Virus record (IMG/VR): IMGVR_UViG_3300049032_000056
Location: 1 to 57,494 of that record
Origin: a virus
Strand: one strand, 5' to 3'
DNA: 57,494 nt
Shown here piece by piece: positions 35,130-42,691 of this stretch. The notes beneath the pieces were generated by a model. That model was given only the letters and a program-made list of their open reading frames with translations, was not told where the DNA came from and searched no databases. A program made the position numbers and the translations under genes. Every line of letters starts with the position of its first letter. The stretch's first letter is position 1.

Positions 35130-35455
35130 CGTTTGATTTGTTTTATAATGTCTTCGAGCTGATATGGTGAGAAATTTTTAGACATTTCCGATAACGTATC
35201 GAAAAAGTGTACAATGTCCATTCTACTTGACATGATAACAACCTCTTCGCCAAACACTTTATAGGTTGCGTGAGCAATTTCAGTCTCAATTTTATCTTTT
35301 TCGAAAACAGCCTCATCTCTTTCTACTTCAAGATCATCAACTTCGATTTCTAAATCTTCTATTTTGTCTTCTTGTTCTGAAATTTTAATCTCCTGCGATT
35401 TGATGTGATTATCAATCGACTTTAACATTTTTTCTATTTGACTAGGATTCTCCAT
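35126..35455 (-). CDS. Coiled-coil protein, 109 aa
   Basis: Residues 5-65 are a continuous acidic coiled coil (KSQEIKISEQEDKIEDLEIEV and DLEVERDEAVFEKDKI). The remainder is short and mixed (FGEEVVIMSSRMDIVHFF) with a helical end YQLEDIIKQIKR. It is translationally coupled to dnaN by ATGA, so a clamp-associated or replication role is possible. No family recognised. Confidence 0.55.
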   Translation of the reverse strand: MENPSQIEKMLKSIDNHIKSQEIKISEQEDKIEDLEIEVDDLEVERDEAVFEKDKIETEIAHATYKVFGEEVVIMSSRMDIVHFFDTLSEMSKNFSPYQLEDIIKQIKR

Positions 35456-35630
35456 TATCTCGTTGTTTTAAATAGTTGTAGATTGTTTGCCTGGAAAGTC
35501 CGGTTGCTCGCCGGGCTTTATGTATTGCCTCGCCGCGCTTCAATCCTTCTGTCTGGTACTTGTCGAATACCGACAGTGCCTTGATTTTGTCTCGTGACCG
35601 GCGTTCCTGGCTAGGTGTTATCTGTTTCAT
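35442..35630 (-). CDS. Small HTH protein, 62 aa
   Basis: KRGEAIHKARRATGLSRQTIYNYLKQ is a helix-turn-helix of resolvase/Hin-type style (GLSRQTIYNYL), on a basic N-terminus (QERRSRDKIKAL). A likely DNA-binding regulator or small terminase-like protein. Overlaps both neighbours (14 and 20 bases). Confidence 0.55.
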   Translation of the reverse strand: MKQITPSQERRSRDKIKALSVFDKYQTEGLKRGEAIHKARRATGLSRQTIYNYLKQRDNGES

Positions 35631-36342
35631 TCTCCATTATGGTTGGTTTAGTGTACCACGGCAATGCAAGCGAGTCGTAAAACTTCCTGCACGCCTCTAT
35701 TCTTACCTTTAACGCTTCGATCTTCTCAGGTTCAAACTGGAATTCAAACACTTTGATCCGGCTTCCGGTCGGGAGCTCCTCGATTAGGTCATTATTCCGG
35801 TCTATCTGCTCACAAGCTTTGATGTAATGCTTGTTAGACTCATCCCCGCCAAACTTATAAAACCAGCGCCTTTTTTCGCCGTCTAAGATGTGATCGGGAG
35901 TCTTAACGAGGCAATACACCAGTCGGTAGTTTTTCTTGCCTGTGAGCCACATGTACCCCTGCCCTTGCCACCAGTAGTTCCTTGCCAGATCCGACTCTGT
36001 AAAGGTTCGAAGGTTGAAGGAGGTTTTAACGTCCTCCACGTAGTCTTCATGCTTCAAAATAACGTCCGGCGTTCCGCAAACAAAGTCGTTTTTAAAGAAC
36101 TCGCTGTTTTTCATCCTGAATTCTCCGCCTACTACTTTCTGAACGAGTCCCAATGAATCGTCCTCACAAATCATGCCTTTTAATAACTCATCCGTCATAA
36201 AATCTTCGCGGTAGCCGTATTCTCTTTCGAGCCACATTTGCCGCAAGAATGTTTCGGTCGTTTTTGAAAGATCCTTGCTCTTTTCCCGCGCGTCGGTCAT
36301 AATGTCTCCTAGCCGACTACATCTGAATAGTACGTTGCTCAT
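35611..36342 (-). CDS. Lambda-exonuclease / YqaJ-type recombination nuclease
   Basis: 243 residues with the PD-(D/E)xK order of phage 5'-3' exonucleases: ...FVCGTPDVI (D93), YVEDVKTSFN (D104, K106) and a following helix NYWWQGQGYMWLTG with the conserved glutamines. Early conserved MSNVLFRCSRLGDIMT with 'S.lg.imt' is the usual YqaJ start. It resects DNA ends to give 3' tails for the annealing partner encoded at 36749. A C-terminal helix (EALKVRIEACRKFYD) ends the domain. Confidence 0.8.
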   Translation of the reverse strand: MSNVLFRCSRLGDIMTDAREKSKDLSKTTETFLRQMWLEREYGYREDFMTDELLKGMICEDDSLGLVQKVVGGEFRMKNSEFFKNDFVCGTPDVILKHEDYVEDVKTSFNLRTFTESDLARNYWWQGQGYMWLTGKKNYRLVYCLVKTPDHILDGEKRRWFYKFGGDESNKHYIKACEQIDRNNDLIEELPTGSRIKVFEFQFEPEKIEALKVRIEACRKFYDSLALPWYTKPTIMENETDNT

Positions 36343-36752
36343 AGTAGATCTGGGTTATCGTGGATATTACCTATGACAATCGGTTTGTATGCATACATAA
36401 GTAGCTGGTGTGGTTGTAGCATATTTCCGCCAGGATAATAATAGAATGATCCTGAGTAAAATCCTACAACTGCATTTTCAAAAGTCTGTACAATACCACG
36501 ACCAGTGTCAGAGCTGTCGTATTCGTGACATTTCAATATATCACCCTCGTAAATCTCAACTCCGTTCTTGTCTTTTAAGCCGGTGAATTGCATAATATGT
36601 ACGTCATTCCATTGTGCAAGGGAGATGGTATTAAGTTCTCCCATAAGAGTTACTTCACCAATCAGGCTAAACCCGCCAAGATTAGGAATCTTGTACCCAA
36701 ATAGCCATTCCTTTTTTACGGTATCGTAGGCTCTAAATTTTAATGGCCTCAT
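36339..36752 (-). CDS. YopX-family protein (first of two)
   Basis: 137 residues. The YopX start KFRAYDTVKKEWLFGY, the central MQFTGLKDKNGVEIYEGDIL and the end VIGNIHDNPDLL are the diagnostic blocks. Function unknown in all phages that have it. A second, diverged copy lies at 43340-43765. Coupled to the recombination genes by overlaps on both sides. Confidence 0.85.
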   Translation of the reverse strand: MRPLKFRAYDTVKKEWLFGYKIPNLGGFSLIGEVTLMGELNTISLAQWNDVHIMQFTGLKDKNGVEIYEGDILKCHEYDSSDTGRGIVQTFENAVVGFYSGSFYYYPGGNMLQPHQLLMYAYKPIVIGNIHDNPDLL

Positions 36753-37666
36753 TTTTTCAGTTCGTCAAGTTTCTCAGTGTAATTGTCCGTCAACCCTAAT
36801 GCGTCCACGTGGTCGGCAACCTGTTTCAGTTCGTCAAGAGTCTTGGCGTTGTTGATATGATCCAGCACGCGTTTGGTTTGCTTTTCGGTTTCTGTTGCTG
36901 CAATGTCAACTCCGCGATCAGGAAAGAATATTTGATCAACCGTAGAATCTCCGTCTTTAATGGACTGTCCGTATCCAATTAGAATCTTGATTTCCTCGCC
37001 TTTTATCTGGGTTATTTGGCGCAATCCCAAAGCCTTTAAAATATCAGCCTCGCTTATCCCGTAAGCCTCAATCATTGCATCTACAACCTGCTTGCGACGC
37101 TTAATAAGCTTATTCTCGTCCGAAATATCGCCCACGATGAACTGTTGCGCCGCCTCGTAACCTCCTTGCCATAATGGTTTAGGCACTACCGCAAAGATCG
37201 AATTACGTCTTGCTATCGCGCATCCGGCATTAGCTGTAAGAATGATCATATCCTCACTGTAACGCTTTCCGTTTTTTCCTGTTATCTTTCTGATCACCTC
37301 TTGCCGAACTGCATAGTTTGTTTCAAGATCCCACGCTGTGGCCTGACACGTTACAGTTTTTTCGCCCACCTCAACAACTTTCGTCTCAACGCGGATATTT
37401 CCGTATGCCTGCGCTACGATGTTAGCCAAGTGCACGGACGGGCCCGTAATACTTTTACCCTCCCTGGGTACCGCATATCCGCACGCCGTCGCCGTATCCT
37501 TGTCCATTACGACAATGGCATTGATAGTTGCTTTCGCTCTGCTTAAATTTCGCGGAAACTGCCTGGCTGTTGCAACCTGGCTGTTTACTGCCGCCGCGTC
37601 TTGCGCCTGAACAGTAGATATAGAAATTACTTCCGGCTGCTCTTCTGTGAATTGCTGGTCAAACAT
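36749..37666 (-). CDS. Putative single-strand annealing / recombination protein partner of the exonuclease
   Basis: 305 residues. The central block CGYAVPREGKSITGPSVHLA, VTCQATAWDLETN, RYSEDMIILTANAGCAIARRN and a C-terminal helical region form a recognisable phage protein family usually near exonuclease genes. It sits one gene from the YqaJ exonuclease and most likely anneals or protects single strands. Family name not certain (RecT-like by context); the helical tail (TLDELKQVADHVDALG) may mediate oligomers. Confidence 0.6.
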   Translation of the reverse strand: MFDQQFTEEQPEVISISTVQAQDAAAVNSQVATARQFPRNLSRAKATINAIVVMDKDTATACGYAVPREGKSITGPSVHLANIVAQAYGNIRVETKVVEVGEKTVTCQATAWDLETNYAVRQEVIRKITGKNGKRYSEDMIILTANAGCAIARRNSIFAVVPKPLWQGGYEAAQQFIVGDISDENKLIKRRKQVVDAMIEAYGISEADILKALGLRQITQIKGEEIKILIGYGQSIKDGDSTVDQIFFPDRGVDIAATETEKQTKRVLDHINNAKTLDELKQVADHVDALGLTDNYTEKLDELKK

Positions 37667-37687
37667 AAAAATGGGATTGTTTAAGTG

Positions 37688-37909
37688 TTAATCGCTTTCT
37701 TTCAGGTCAAAATATTCCATCACCCGGTCTTTACCTATGTGATCAAGTATTGACTGCTCTTCAAAATGATAGACTATATCATCCAAATCGAAATGATCCA
37801 AAATGTCTCGCTTCTCAACCTGCGTAATCAATACATCGACGGTTTTGTAATTTTGAGGTTCAACCAATACGGTTTTTGCTTTTACCTGAATATCAAGTTC
37901 TAGTTTCAT
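37688..37909 (-). CDS. Hypothetical acidic protein, 73 aa
   Basis: MKLELDIQVKAKTVLVEPQN, then repeated short blocks: KRDILDHFDLDDIVYHF and QSILDHIGKDRVMEYFDL, two similar 'iLdhi..d.v..yF' helices. A small repeat-containing protein seen in Bacteroidota phages; function unknown. 21-base gap to the recombination gene. Confidence 0.5.
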   Translation of the reverse strand: MKLELDIQVKAKTVLVEPQNYKTVDVLITQVEKRDILDHFDLDDIVYHFEEQSILDHIGKDRVMEYFDLKESD

Positions 37910-37920
37910 TCTGCCGATGT

Positions 37921-38244
37921 TTAAAGTGTAAGATTATCGAAGGGAGTACCCTGCGTCTCGGACGGATGTTCGTATTCCGCGTCTTCTCGTTCCTGAGCGG
38001 CTTTTACCTCTTCCGGTTTCAGGGCGCTGATCTCGGCAATGATTTGATCGACCTTTTCGGCGGTTAATGGAAGCCATAACGCATGGTAGTAAAAGTCAAA
38101 ATCCTTCTTATCTCCCCGCCGTCCTATATCTCCAAAAACATCCACCTTCCCCACATGACCGGCATAGCTTAAAAAAGTATCATCCCCTTTCTCCGTCCTC
38201 TCAACGCAAAAGTTGAGCAGGCGATTAAGTTGTTTTGTGTTCAT
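37921..38244 (-). CDS. Hypothetical protein, 107 aa
   Basis: KQLNRLLNFCVERTEKGDDTF at the start, a strand-rich middle (GKVDVFGDIGRR) and FDFYYHALWLPLTAEKVDQII; the C-terminus is disordered and acidic (EREDAEYEHPSETQG). Unrecognised. It lies between the small acidic protein and the 38257 gene with 11- and 12-base gaps. Confidence 0.5.
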   Translation of the reverse strand: MNTKQLNRLLNFCVERTEKGDDTFLSYAGHVGKVDVFGDIGRRGDKKDFDFYYHALWLPLTAEKVDQIIAEISALKPEEVKAAQEREDAEYEHPSETQGTPFDNLTL

Positions 38245-38256
38245 TTTTCCTCTTGT

Positions 38257-38652
38257 TTAATATCCGTTTCTTCTACATTCTTGAATACTCTCAATGGTCT
38301 TCTTTAAAGCTTCGATCTCAGACTCTTTATCTAATATTATATCGTTAATTATTTCAGACCTATTTTCTTCTAAAATCCTCCGCCTAACTTGCTTCCAGTT
38401 CAATCCTCTATATTCTGACCTATGAGGATAGCCACACATTGCATCCATAGTTTTCTGTCGAACATCAATCCATGAGTCATCGTTGGTTATTTCATCGGCA
38501 ATCGTACATGTAAATTCATAAATAACCTCGTTAAAAGTCTTGTTAAGGTGATCTCGAAACTTGTCAATAATCCTTTGCGTCGCCAATTGACCCTGTTCTG
38601 ATAATTCAGGATAAGAATGTCTGAACTCTGATAAATCTTCCATTTTTTTCAT
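38257..38652 (-). CDS. Helical protein, 131 aa
   Basis: MKKMEDLSEFRHSYPEL (a second ATG at codon 4). Mostly helical: ATQRIIDKFRDHLNKTFNEVI, DVRQKTMDAMCGYPHRSEY and KESEIEALKKTIESIQECR. No family recognised. It is the first gene after a strong promoter (38669-38702), so it leads the recombination and replication segment to 33984. Confidence 0.5.
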   Translation of the reverse strand: MKKMEDLSEFRHSYPELSEQGQLATQRIIDKFRDHLNKTFNEVIYEFTCTIADEITNDDSWIDVRQKTMDAMCGYPHRSEYRGLNWKQVRRRILEENRSEIINDIILDKESEIEALKKTIESIQECRRNGY

Positions 38653-38668
38653 CTTGCTTAGTGATTTT

Positions 38669-38702
38669 CAAATGTACAAATTTATATAATATCTTGTACA
38701 AA
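38669..38702 (-). promoter_or_regulatory. Promoter with two TTTGTACA operator-like repeats
   Basis: On the - strand TACATTTG (38669-38676) is a perfect -7 box; a TTTG (38699-38702) lies 22 bases upstream. The 8-mer TGTACAAA occurs at 38673-38680 and again at 38695-38702 on the + strand, exactly 22 bp (about two helical turns) apart, as expected for cooperative binding on one face of DNA. The start codon at 38652 is 16 bases downstream. Confidence 0.6.
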
Positions 38703-38730
38703 ATTAGACAAAAATATTATCAATAATTAT

Positions 38731-39015
38731 TTAAAACTCCTTCCTGTCAAGCCTATCGCTCAACCTCTGCAACTTCTCGTCAATGGCAATCTGGATCTGT
38801 TCTTTTGGAAACATCATATTAGCCTGGGCGATCATTATGTTCACGTCCGCTATTTCCTCAATCAGGTTCGTGTAGTGCTTAACCTGCTTACCCCGGTTGA
38901 GGTATTTCTGAACAGCCAAAGACAGTTCCGTGCATTCCTCAGACAGCATGTTTGTCTGGGCTCTGTCTCCCCATGTGCTGATAGCTCTTTTGATTATTTT
39001 CTCATCTATGTTCAT
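38731..39015 (-). CDS. MazG-like NTP pyrophosphohydrolase
   Basis: 94 residues with the MazG helix pair: EECTELSLAVQKYL (E26, E27, E30) and LIEEIADVNIMIAQ (E54, D57), the magnesium-binding ExxE...ExxD pattern. Such enzymes hydrolyse NTPs; in phages they may lower (p)ppGpp or clean nucleotide pools. It overlaps the antirepressor gene by 4 bases. Confidence 0.8.
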   Translation of the reverse strand: MNIDEKIIKRAISTWGDRAQTNMLSEECTELSLAVQKYLNRGKQVKHYTNLIEEIADVNIMIAQANMMFPKEQIQIAIDEKLQRLSDRLDRKEF

Positions 39016-39716
39016 GCGTATTTGTTGGTTAGATAAATTTGACCCTTAGTGGTTATACGTGTTTGATGAAATAATTTTACTTTGTTGTTGATAACTTCTG
39101 ATTTTTCCTTTACCTCAAAATACCCCGCATCTAGATACCTCTGAAACGGGAGGTTGTGGCGATTGCCGGAGTCGATCAGTATTTTATCGTCACGCAATGT
39201 TCTGTGAAATTTATTCGGGCCCCTTTTTATGCTTTTTGCGAATTCCGCTACGGTGATAGTATCGTCTGACATCAGCATAATTTCGGCAGCTTTTACTTTT
39301 GGGGCATCTTGATCAATTTTAGCCTGCAATAGCTCCTTTTCCTCTTCTGCCTTGACAACCATTAGGGCTAAATCCTTTCTGGTTAATTCTGGCATAATAA
39401 TAGACCGCGATTGCTTTTCTCTTTCAATAAAATAAAGTCTAGCCTGCTTGCCCTTATCGCTCCGCTGAATCATACACACCTCCTTTGCCATATCTGTGGT
39501 AATAGCAAAATCGTCAAGATCTTGTTTCGCCAGGGCGTTAAAAACTTTACACCCTACGTAATCCAATTTCTCAACAAATCCGTAGGTGATCTGCCTGTCA
39601 AACCATGCAGAAAATCTTTCCGAAGCCCCCAAGTATTCATAGAGCTCTCTGGCTGATACGATGTCCTTGCCTCCCTCGCTTTTTGAAATCTTAATTAATT
39701 CTTCCATATAGAACAT
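39012..39716 (-). CDS. Phage antirepressor, AntA-type N-domain plus KilAC C-domain
   Basis: 234 residues. Residues ~18-105 are AntA/AntB: IVSARELYEYLGASERFSAWFDR, then FVEKLDYVGCKVF and AKEVCMIQRSDKGKQARLYFIE. After a helical linker (KAEEEKELLQAKIDQ), residues ~135-230 are the KilAC domain: KVKAAEIMLMSDDTITVAEFAK...KFHRTLRDD.IL...G..HNLPFQRYLDAGYF. Antirepressors turn off immunity repressors or act on host regulators. No repressor or integrase was found, so its target may be another phage. A leader with an inverted repeat precedes it. Confidence 0.85.
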   Translation of the reverse strand: MFYMEELIKISKSEGGKDIVSARELYEYLGASERFSAWFDRQITYGFVEKLDYVGCKVFNALAKQDLDDFAITTDMAKEVCMIQRSDKGKQARLYFIEREKQSRSIIMPELTRKDLALMVVKAEEEKELLQAKIDQDAPKVKAAEIMLMSDDTITVAEFAKSIKRGPNKFHRTLRDDKILIDSGNRHNLPFQRYLDAGYFEVKEKSEVINNKVKLFHQTRITTKGQIYLTNKYA

Positions 39717-39819
39717 AAAAAAATCCCAGCTGTTCGGCGATTACGGCGCGTACTAAGCCAGGATAAAAATAATGTCTTCAATTCAACAGAGCCGTAATCA
39801 ATGTTGATGCACTAAGTTA
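39717..39819 (-). promoter_or_regulatory. Structured leader before the antirepressor, with 9-bp inverted repeat
   Basis: GATTACGGC at 39739-39747 is the exact reverse complement of GCCGTAATC at 39791-39799, 43 bases apart. Inside and around it are weaker pairs (ATCC..GC at 39723-39730 with GC..GGAT at 39757-39764). On the - strand it lies directly 5' of the antirepressor start (39716). It may be a regulatory RNA target or a terminator/leader. No standard promoter box was found in it. Confidence 0.45.
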
Positions 39820-40476
39820 TTACTTTTCAACTAAAATTCCAATACCAACGCCTGTTAAATATATCGACTCCATAGCATACGAGACTATTACGACGTCGTA
39901 TAACTCATGTTTTGGCCCGAACCTCTCAACCATGTTGAATATGGGTGTCGTAAAAGTGGTTGCGGAGTAGTAACAGAATACGCCTGCTGCTATCCAGAAC
40001 ACCGGCCATTCCAATAGATTAGGTACTTTCAGTGTCATCGAGAGCCATGCGAAGAATATCAGACAGTAAGCGATCAGTAAGAAGCATTGCAGAGTGCCCG
40101 AAATTTTAACAACCTGATACATGCCTACAAGGTGAATGTCATAGGCGAACACGATCATAAAAGATAAAGACCCTATGGCTATTATACGTTTTGCGATATT
40201 ATGCTCAATAGCCTCATAAAACATCCTGGAAATAAGGGAGTAGCTGACTAATACGAGCGTATTGTAAAGGAAAAGGTTGTTTTGTCCACGTGATGCCATG
40301 TAAAACATCACAATCTCAATTGCAAACTTAAAGCACAGGTAAATAAAAAAGTACCGCTCGATATGTTTCTTATAATCGAGTCGGTACCATAAGGCCAATA
40401 GTGGAACCAGCGTTAAAAACGTCGGAAGGTCATCTATCGGATATTTGATGAAGTGGTCTATCATAATCAGTTGCAA
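39820..40476 (-). CDS. Integral membrane protein with about seven helices
   Basis: 218 residues almost all hydrophobic. Segments: LPTFLTLVPLLALWY, YFFIYLCFKFAIEIVMFYM, FLYNTLVLVSYSLISRMFY, IIAIGSLSFMIVFAYDIHL, LQCFLLIAYCLIFFAWLSM, PVFWIAAGVFCYYS and VSYAMESIYLTGVGIGIL. The pattern resembles sensor-type membrane domains common in host Bacteroidota genomes. An unusual cargo for a phage, perhaps a superinfection or host-interaction gene. It overlaps the small 40467 gene by 10 bases. Confidence 0.6.
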   Translation of the reverse strand: MQLIMIDHFIKYPIDDLPTFLTLVPLLALWYRLDYKKHIERYFFIYLCFKFAIEIVMFYMASRGQNNLFLYNTLVLVSYSLISRMFYEAIEHNIAKRIIAIGSLSFMIVFAYDIHLVGMYQVVKISGTLQCFLLIAYCLIFFAWLSMTLKVPNLLEWPVFWIAAGVFCYYSATTFTTPIFNMVERFGPKHELYDVVIVSYAMESIYLTGVGIGILVEK

Positions 40477-40832
40477 CTATTTGGGCAGCGAACGGGAGGC
40501 GGATTCGGATCATCCATAATCTGCACCTCATCATCTTGTTCTTCGTCAAACTCGATATCGGTCGGATATGGCAGTTCATTTCCTCTGGCATCCACAGCGG
40601 TTGGTATGACATACATTTGCTCTCCTTGAATATCTTCGTTGTATCGGAGCGCCATTGTGAGCTTCAATCCCTTTGCGTCTTCGACAGATAGCAGTCGCTT
40701 GATGAACCTTTTCCCGAAGATCATAAATTCGAGGAAGTGCGGGTCTTGTGAATAGGAGTTGACGAAGTTTTGCTTTGAATCAATTTTCTCTTGATTGGTA
40801 AGCTCTTCGCCTGCATTTGGTCTAACGCGCAT
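40467..40832 (-). CDS. Small acidic protein paired with the membrane protein, 121 aa
   Basis: MRVRPNAGEELTNQEKIDSKQ at the start, then FIKRLLSVEDAKGLKLTMALRY, ending in an acidic stretch EEQDDEVQIMDDP and PVRCPNSCN. No domain recognised. Directly upstream of the seven-helix protein with overlap, so the two are probably co-translated partners. Confidence 0.5.
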   Translation of the reverse strand: MRVRPNAGEELTNQEKIDSKQNFVNSYSQDPHFLEFMIFGKRFIKRLLSVEDAKGLKLTMALRYNEDIQGEQMYVIPTAVDARGNELPYPTDIEFDEEQDDEVQIMDDPNPPPVRCPNSCN

Positions 40833-40938
40833 CGCTGGTATGTTTAAGTTTCCCCTAAATTATGCAGTATACGCGATATGGGAAAACCGGAAAGTAAGAA
40901 CAATTGAGGTGGAACGAAATTTGTGTGATATTTAGGTT
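40833..40938. promoter_or_regulatory. Divergent control region between 40832 (-) and 40939 (+)
   Basis: The 106-base gap separates two genes that point away from each other, so it should hold two promoters. On the - strand TAATTTAG (40855-40862) is a one-mismatch -7 box without a clear -33 partner. The + strand has GTGTGATATTTAGG before the ATG, a weak match. A GTATAC palindrome is at 40872-40877. Nothing stronger was seen. Confidence 0.35.
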
Positions 40939-41301
40939 ATGAAATTACAGATCGACATAAACATTAACCGGCGCAATGATGCGGTTGTAGAGTCGTTAGA
41001 AAAGTTGTATTCACTACTTAAAACTATAAAAAACACAATGGCAACAAAAGAACAACTTACGGCGGCATTTGACCGTATCCAGGCTGCACAGGCGGACATT
41101 GCGGGTGATATTCGCTCTTTAAAGGATCAACTCGAAAGTGCTGGCGTTGACCAGGCTTTGGTAGATCGCGCCGAGGCTATCGCTACATCCCTTGAAGGAC
41201 TTGCAGGCGAAAACCCTGAACAGCCTACTGAACCTATTGAACCTGCCGACCCAACACAACCAATTGAGCCAGATTCTGGAACAGCACCAGACAGAGCCTA
41301 A
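40939..41301 (+). CDS. Coiled-coil protein with proline-rich tail, 120 aa, isolated rightward gene
   Basis: The only rightward gene in the leftward early block. An ATG at 40939 gives 120 residues; an internal ATG at 41038 (MATKEQLTAAFDRIQAAQ) would give 87 and is also possible. The helix TKEQLTAAFDRIQAAQADIAG leads to AIATSLEGLAGENPEQ and a Pro/Glu/Thr tail. Similar short helical proteins with 'ATSLEgLa.e' occur in many phages as unknown cargo. It has its own terminator at 41307. A moron-like unit is likely. Confidence 0.65.
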   Translation: MKLQIDININRRNDAVVESLEKLYSLLKTIKNTMATKEQLTAAFDRIQAAQADIAGDIRSLKDQLESAGVDQALVDRAEAIATSLEGLAGENPEQPTEPIEPADPTQPIEPDSGTAPDRA

Positions 41302-41306
41302 CTCTT

Positions 41307-41334
41307 AGCCCGGTTGATAGCCGGGCTTTCTTTT
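41307..41334 (+). terminator. Terminator after the isolated rightward gene
   Basis: AGCCCGG (41307-41313), loop ttgatag, CCGGGCT (41321-41327), followed by TTCTTTT. A 7-bp perfect GC-rich stem plus a U-rich tail on the + strand. Confidence 0.85.
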
Positions 41335-41355
41335 GGTTCATGGTGTTGGTTGGGG

Positions 41356-41709
41356 TTAAACGCTTTCACCTCTTAGGAGGGAATTAATAATTGATGCACA
41401 TAATTCTATATTAACACGATGATCCGTCCCAAATATTTCATCATGAGCCTTGTAAAAAGCTCCCGCGCAGGCAAGTTGGCCAATACGATCCTTATTAATT
41501 ATCTTATCCCTTGATGTATCATTCCAGTCCTTGGGCCAATCGTTTTCATCCATAATCAGACAGAAGTCGGCTGCTTGTAGCAACTGTTTTTTATCGTACC
41601 ATTCGGGATTGTCTATTGCGTGTTGAACACTATACCCATGCTTGTTAATTTGCTCATCTCGCTCCTGCAAGATGTAATCCATGCCTGTTTTAATAATACC
41701 TTGTTCCAT
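41356..41709 (-). CDS. Phage protein of the 'ERdeQ..kwG' type, 117 aa
   Basis: ILQERDEQINKHGYSVQHAI matches the start of a widely seen phage family (usually followed by a helical MazG/DUF550-like part). Then WYDKKQLLQAADFCLI and DRIGQLACAGAFYKAHDEIF. It may be a degenerate nucleotide hydrolase but lacks the metal residues of MazG. Last leftward gene before the isolated + gene. Confidence 0.55.
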   Translation of the reverse strand: MEQGIIKTGMDYILQERDEQINKHGYSVQHAIDNPEWYDKKQLLQAADFCLIMDENDWPKDWNDTSRDKIINKDRIGQLACAGAFYKAHDEIFGTDHRVNIELCASIINSLLRGESV

Positions 41710-41727
41710 TTCCTTCCTGTTTAAGTG

Positions 41728-41928
41728 TTAATTACTTTCGGGGACTTCCCGAACGAGGTCGAAGGGATGTGGAAAATATGATTGATCATAAATACCACTT
41801 TTTGTATAAGTTTCCCCGTTTTCGTCTCCAAACTCGTGAATTAGGGCGGGGATATGGGATATGATTTTGGTAATTACTCCTTCTCGGTTCACAAATCTTT
41901 TCCCAACTTCCAATTTGATCTGTTCCAT
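41728..41928 (-). CDS. Hypothetical protein, 66 aa
   Basis: MEQIKLEVGKRFVNREGVITKII, then HEFGDENGETYTKSGIY and YFPHPFDLVREV: a small beta domain of the type 'vGk.y..r.G.v..I....' seen in short phage proteins. Function unknown. Confidence 0.5.
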   Translation of the reverse strand: MEQIKLEVGKRFVNREGVITKIISHIPALIHEFGDENGETYTKSGIYDQSYFPHPFDLVREVPESN

Positions 41929-41929
41929 G

Positions 41930-42187
41930 TTACGGGGTGTTAATTACGGTGTTGGTGATTGAGTCGCGGTCAACGAAAGCTACATCCGTCCAATATCCAT
42001 CAATAGGTTCCTGTACTATATCCGCTTTCGCATTCTCCGCCGCCCGATTCAACGCGTCCTGAGCGACTTCGCGGGCGTAATCGCGTACAGCCCGGAGTAA
42101 ATCATTATCGGATAGCATTGGGGCGATATGCCTCATCTCGTCCTCTGTGCCAAAGATTTCTTGAAGATGTTGCTCGAATGTTTTCAT
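41930..42187 (-). CDS. Hypothetical helical protein, 85 aa
   Basis: MKTFEQHLQEIFGTEDEMRH, then AVRDYAREVAQDALNRAAEN, helices followed by a short strand part (IDGYWTDVAFVDR). No domain recognised. It ends just one base before the 41928 start. Confidence 0.5.
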   Translation of the reverse strand: MKTFEQHLQEIFGTEDEMRHIAPMLSDNDLLRAVRDYAREVAQDALNRAAENAKADIVQEPIDGYWTDVAFVDRDSITNTVINTP

Positions 42188-42221
42188 TGCTGTTCGGGGT
42201 ATGGGAGTGGTAGCTCTTCGA

Positions 42222-42461
42222 TCAATTGCGTGGCCGGGAAAAACCCAGCAGAATCAAGCTCATACAACCCCTTAGAGATAATACTCGATTCATATCATTC
42301 ACAGCCTCGTTCGCCTTGTGACGGGCGTACAGTTCAATTGCTTCCATATTGCGAGAGTGACGAAGTATTCCCGGACAGAAGAACATGAACCAGAACCAGC
42401 TCTTAAACCCATTCTTCTCAGCCACCTGCTGTTTCGCGTCCTCAAATGTGAAGTCTTTCAT
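42222..42461 (-). CDS. Hypothetical protein, 79 aa
   Basis: MKDFTFEDAKQQVAEKNGFKSW at the start, then WFWFMFFCPGILRHSRN (hydrophobic turn), EAIELYARHKANEAVNDMNR (helix) and a hydrophobic end CMSLILLGFSRPRN. The two hydrophobic parts might touch a membrane. Unknown. Its start overlaps the next upstream gene by ATGA. Confidence 0.45.
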   Translation of the reverse strand: MKDFTFEDAKQQVAEKNGFKSWFWFMFFCPGILRHSRNMEAIELYARHKANEAVNDMNRVLSLRGCMSLILLGFSRPRN

Positions 42462-42691
42462 GTTGTTTTTATATTAAATTTTCGTACAGAAAACTGCATA
42501 GCCTCTTGAACTTTACTGAGCCTTTCTTTGGTCTTCGAAAGTTCTTCTGTATAACGATCAGCATCGGCCTTGTGACCCAAGTGAATAGATGTCTCTAAAT
42601 CGCTTTCACAATATCCGATAGCTTCTTCCAGCCTTGATGCTGTATCAAACAATTCGTTAAAAATGATCGAATAAATTTCTCTTGGCTTCAT
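42458..42691 (-). CDS. Helical protein, 77 aa
   Basis: Two or three helices: EIYSIIFNELFDTASRLEEA, DLETSIHLGHKADADRYTEE and KTKERLSKVQEAMQF. A small coiled-coil bundle; unknown. Coupled to both neighbours by 4-base overlaps. Confidence 0.5.
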   Translation of the reverse strand: MKPREIYSIIFNELFDTASRLEEAIGYCESDLETSIHLGHKADADRYTEELSKTKERLSKVQEAMQFSVRKFNIKTT

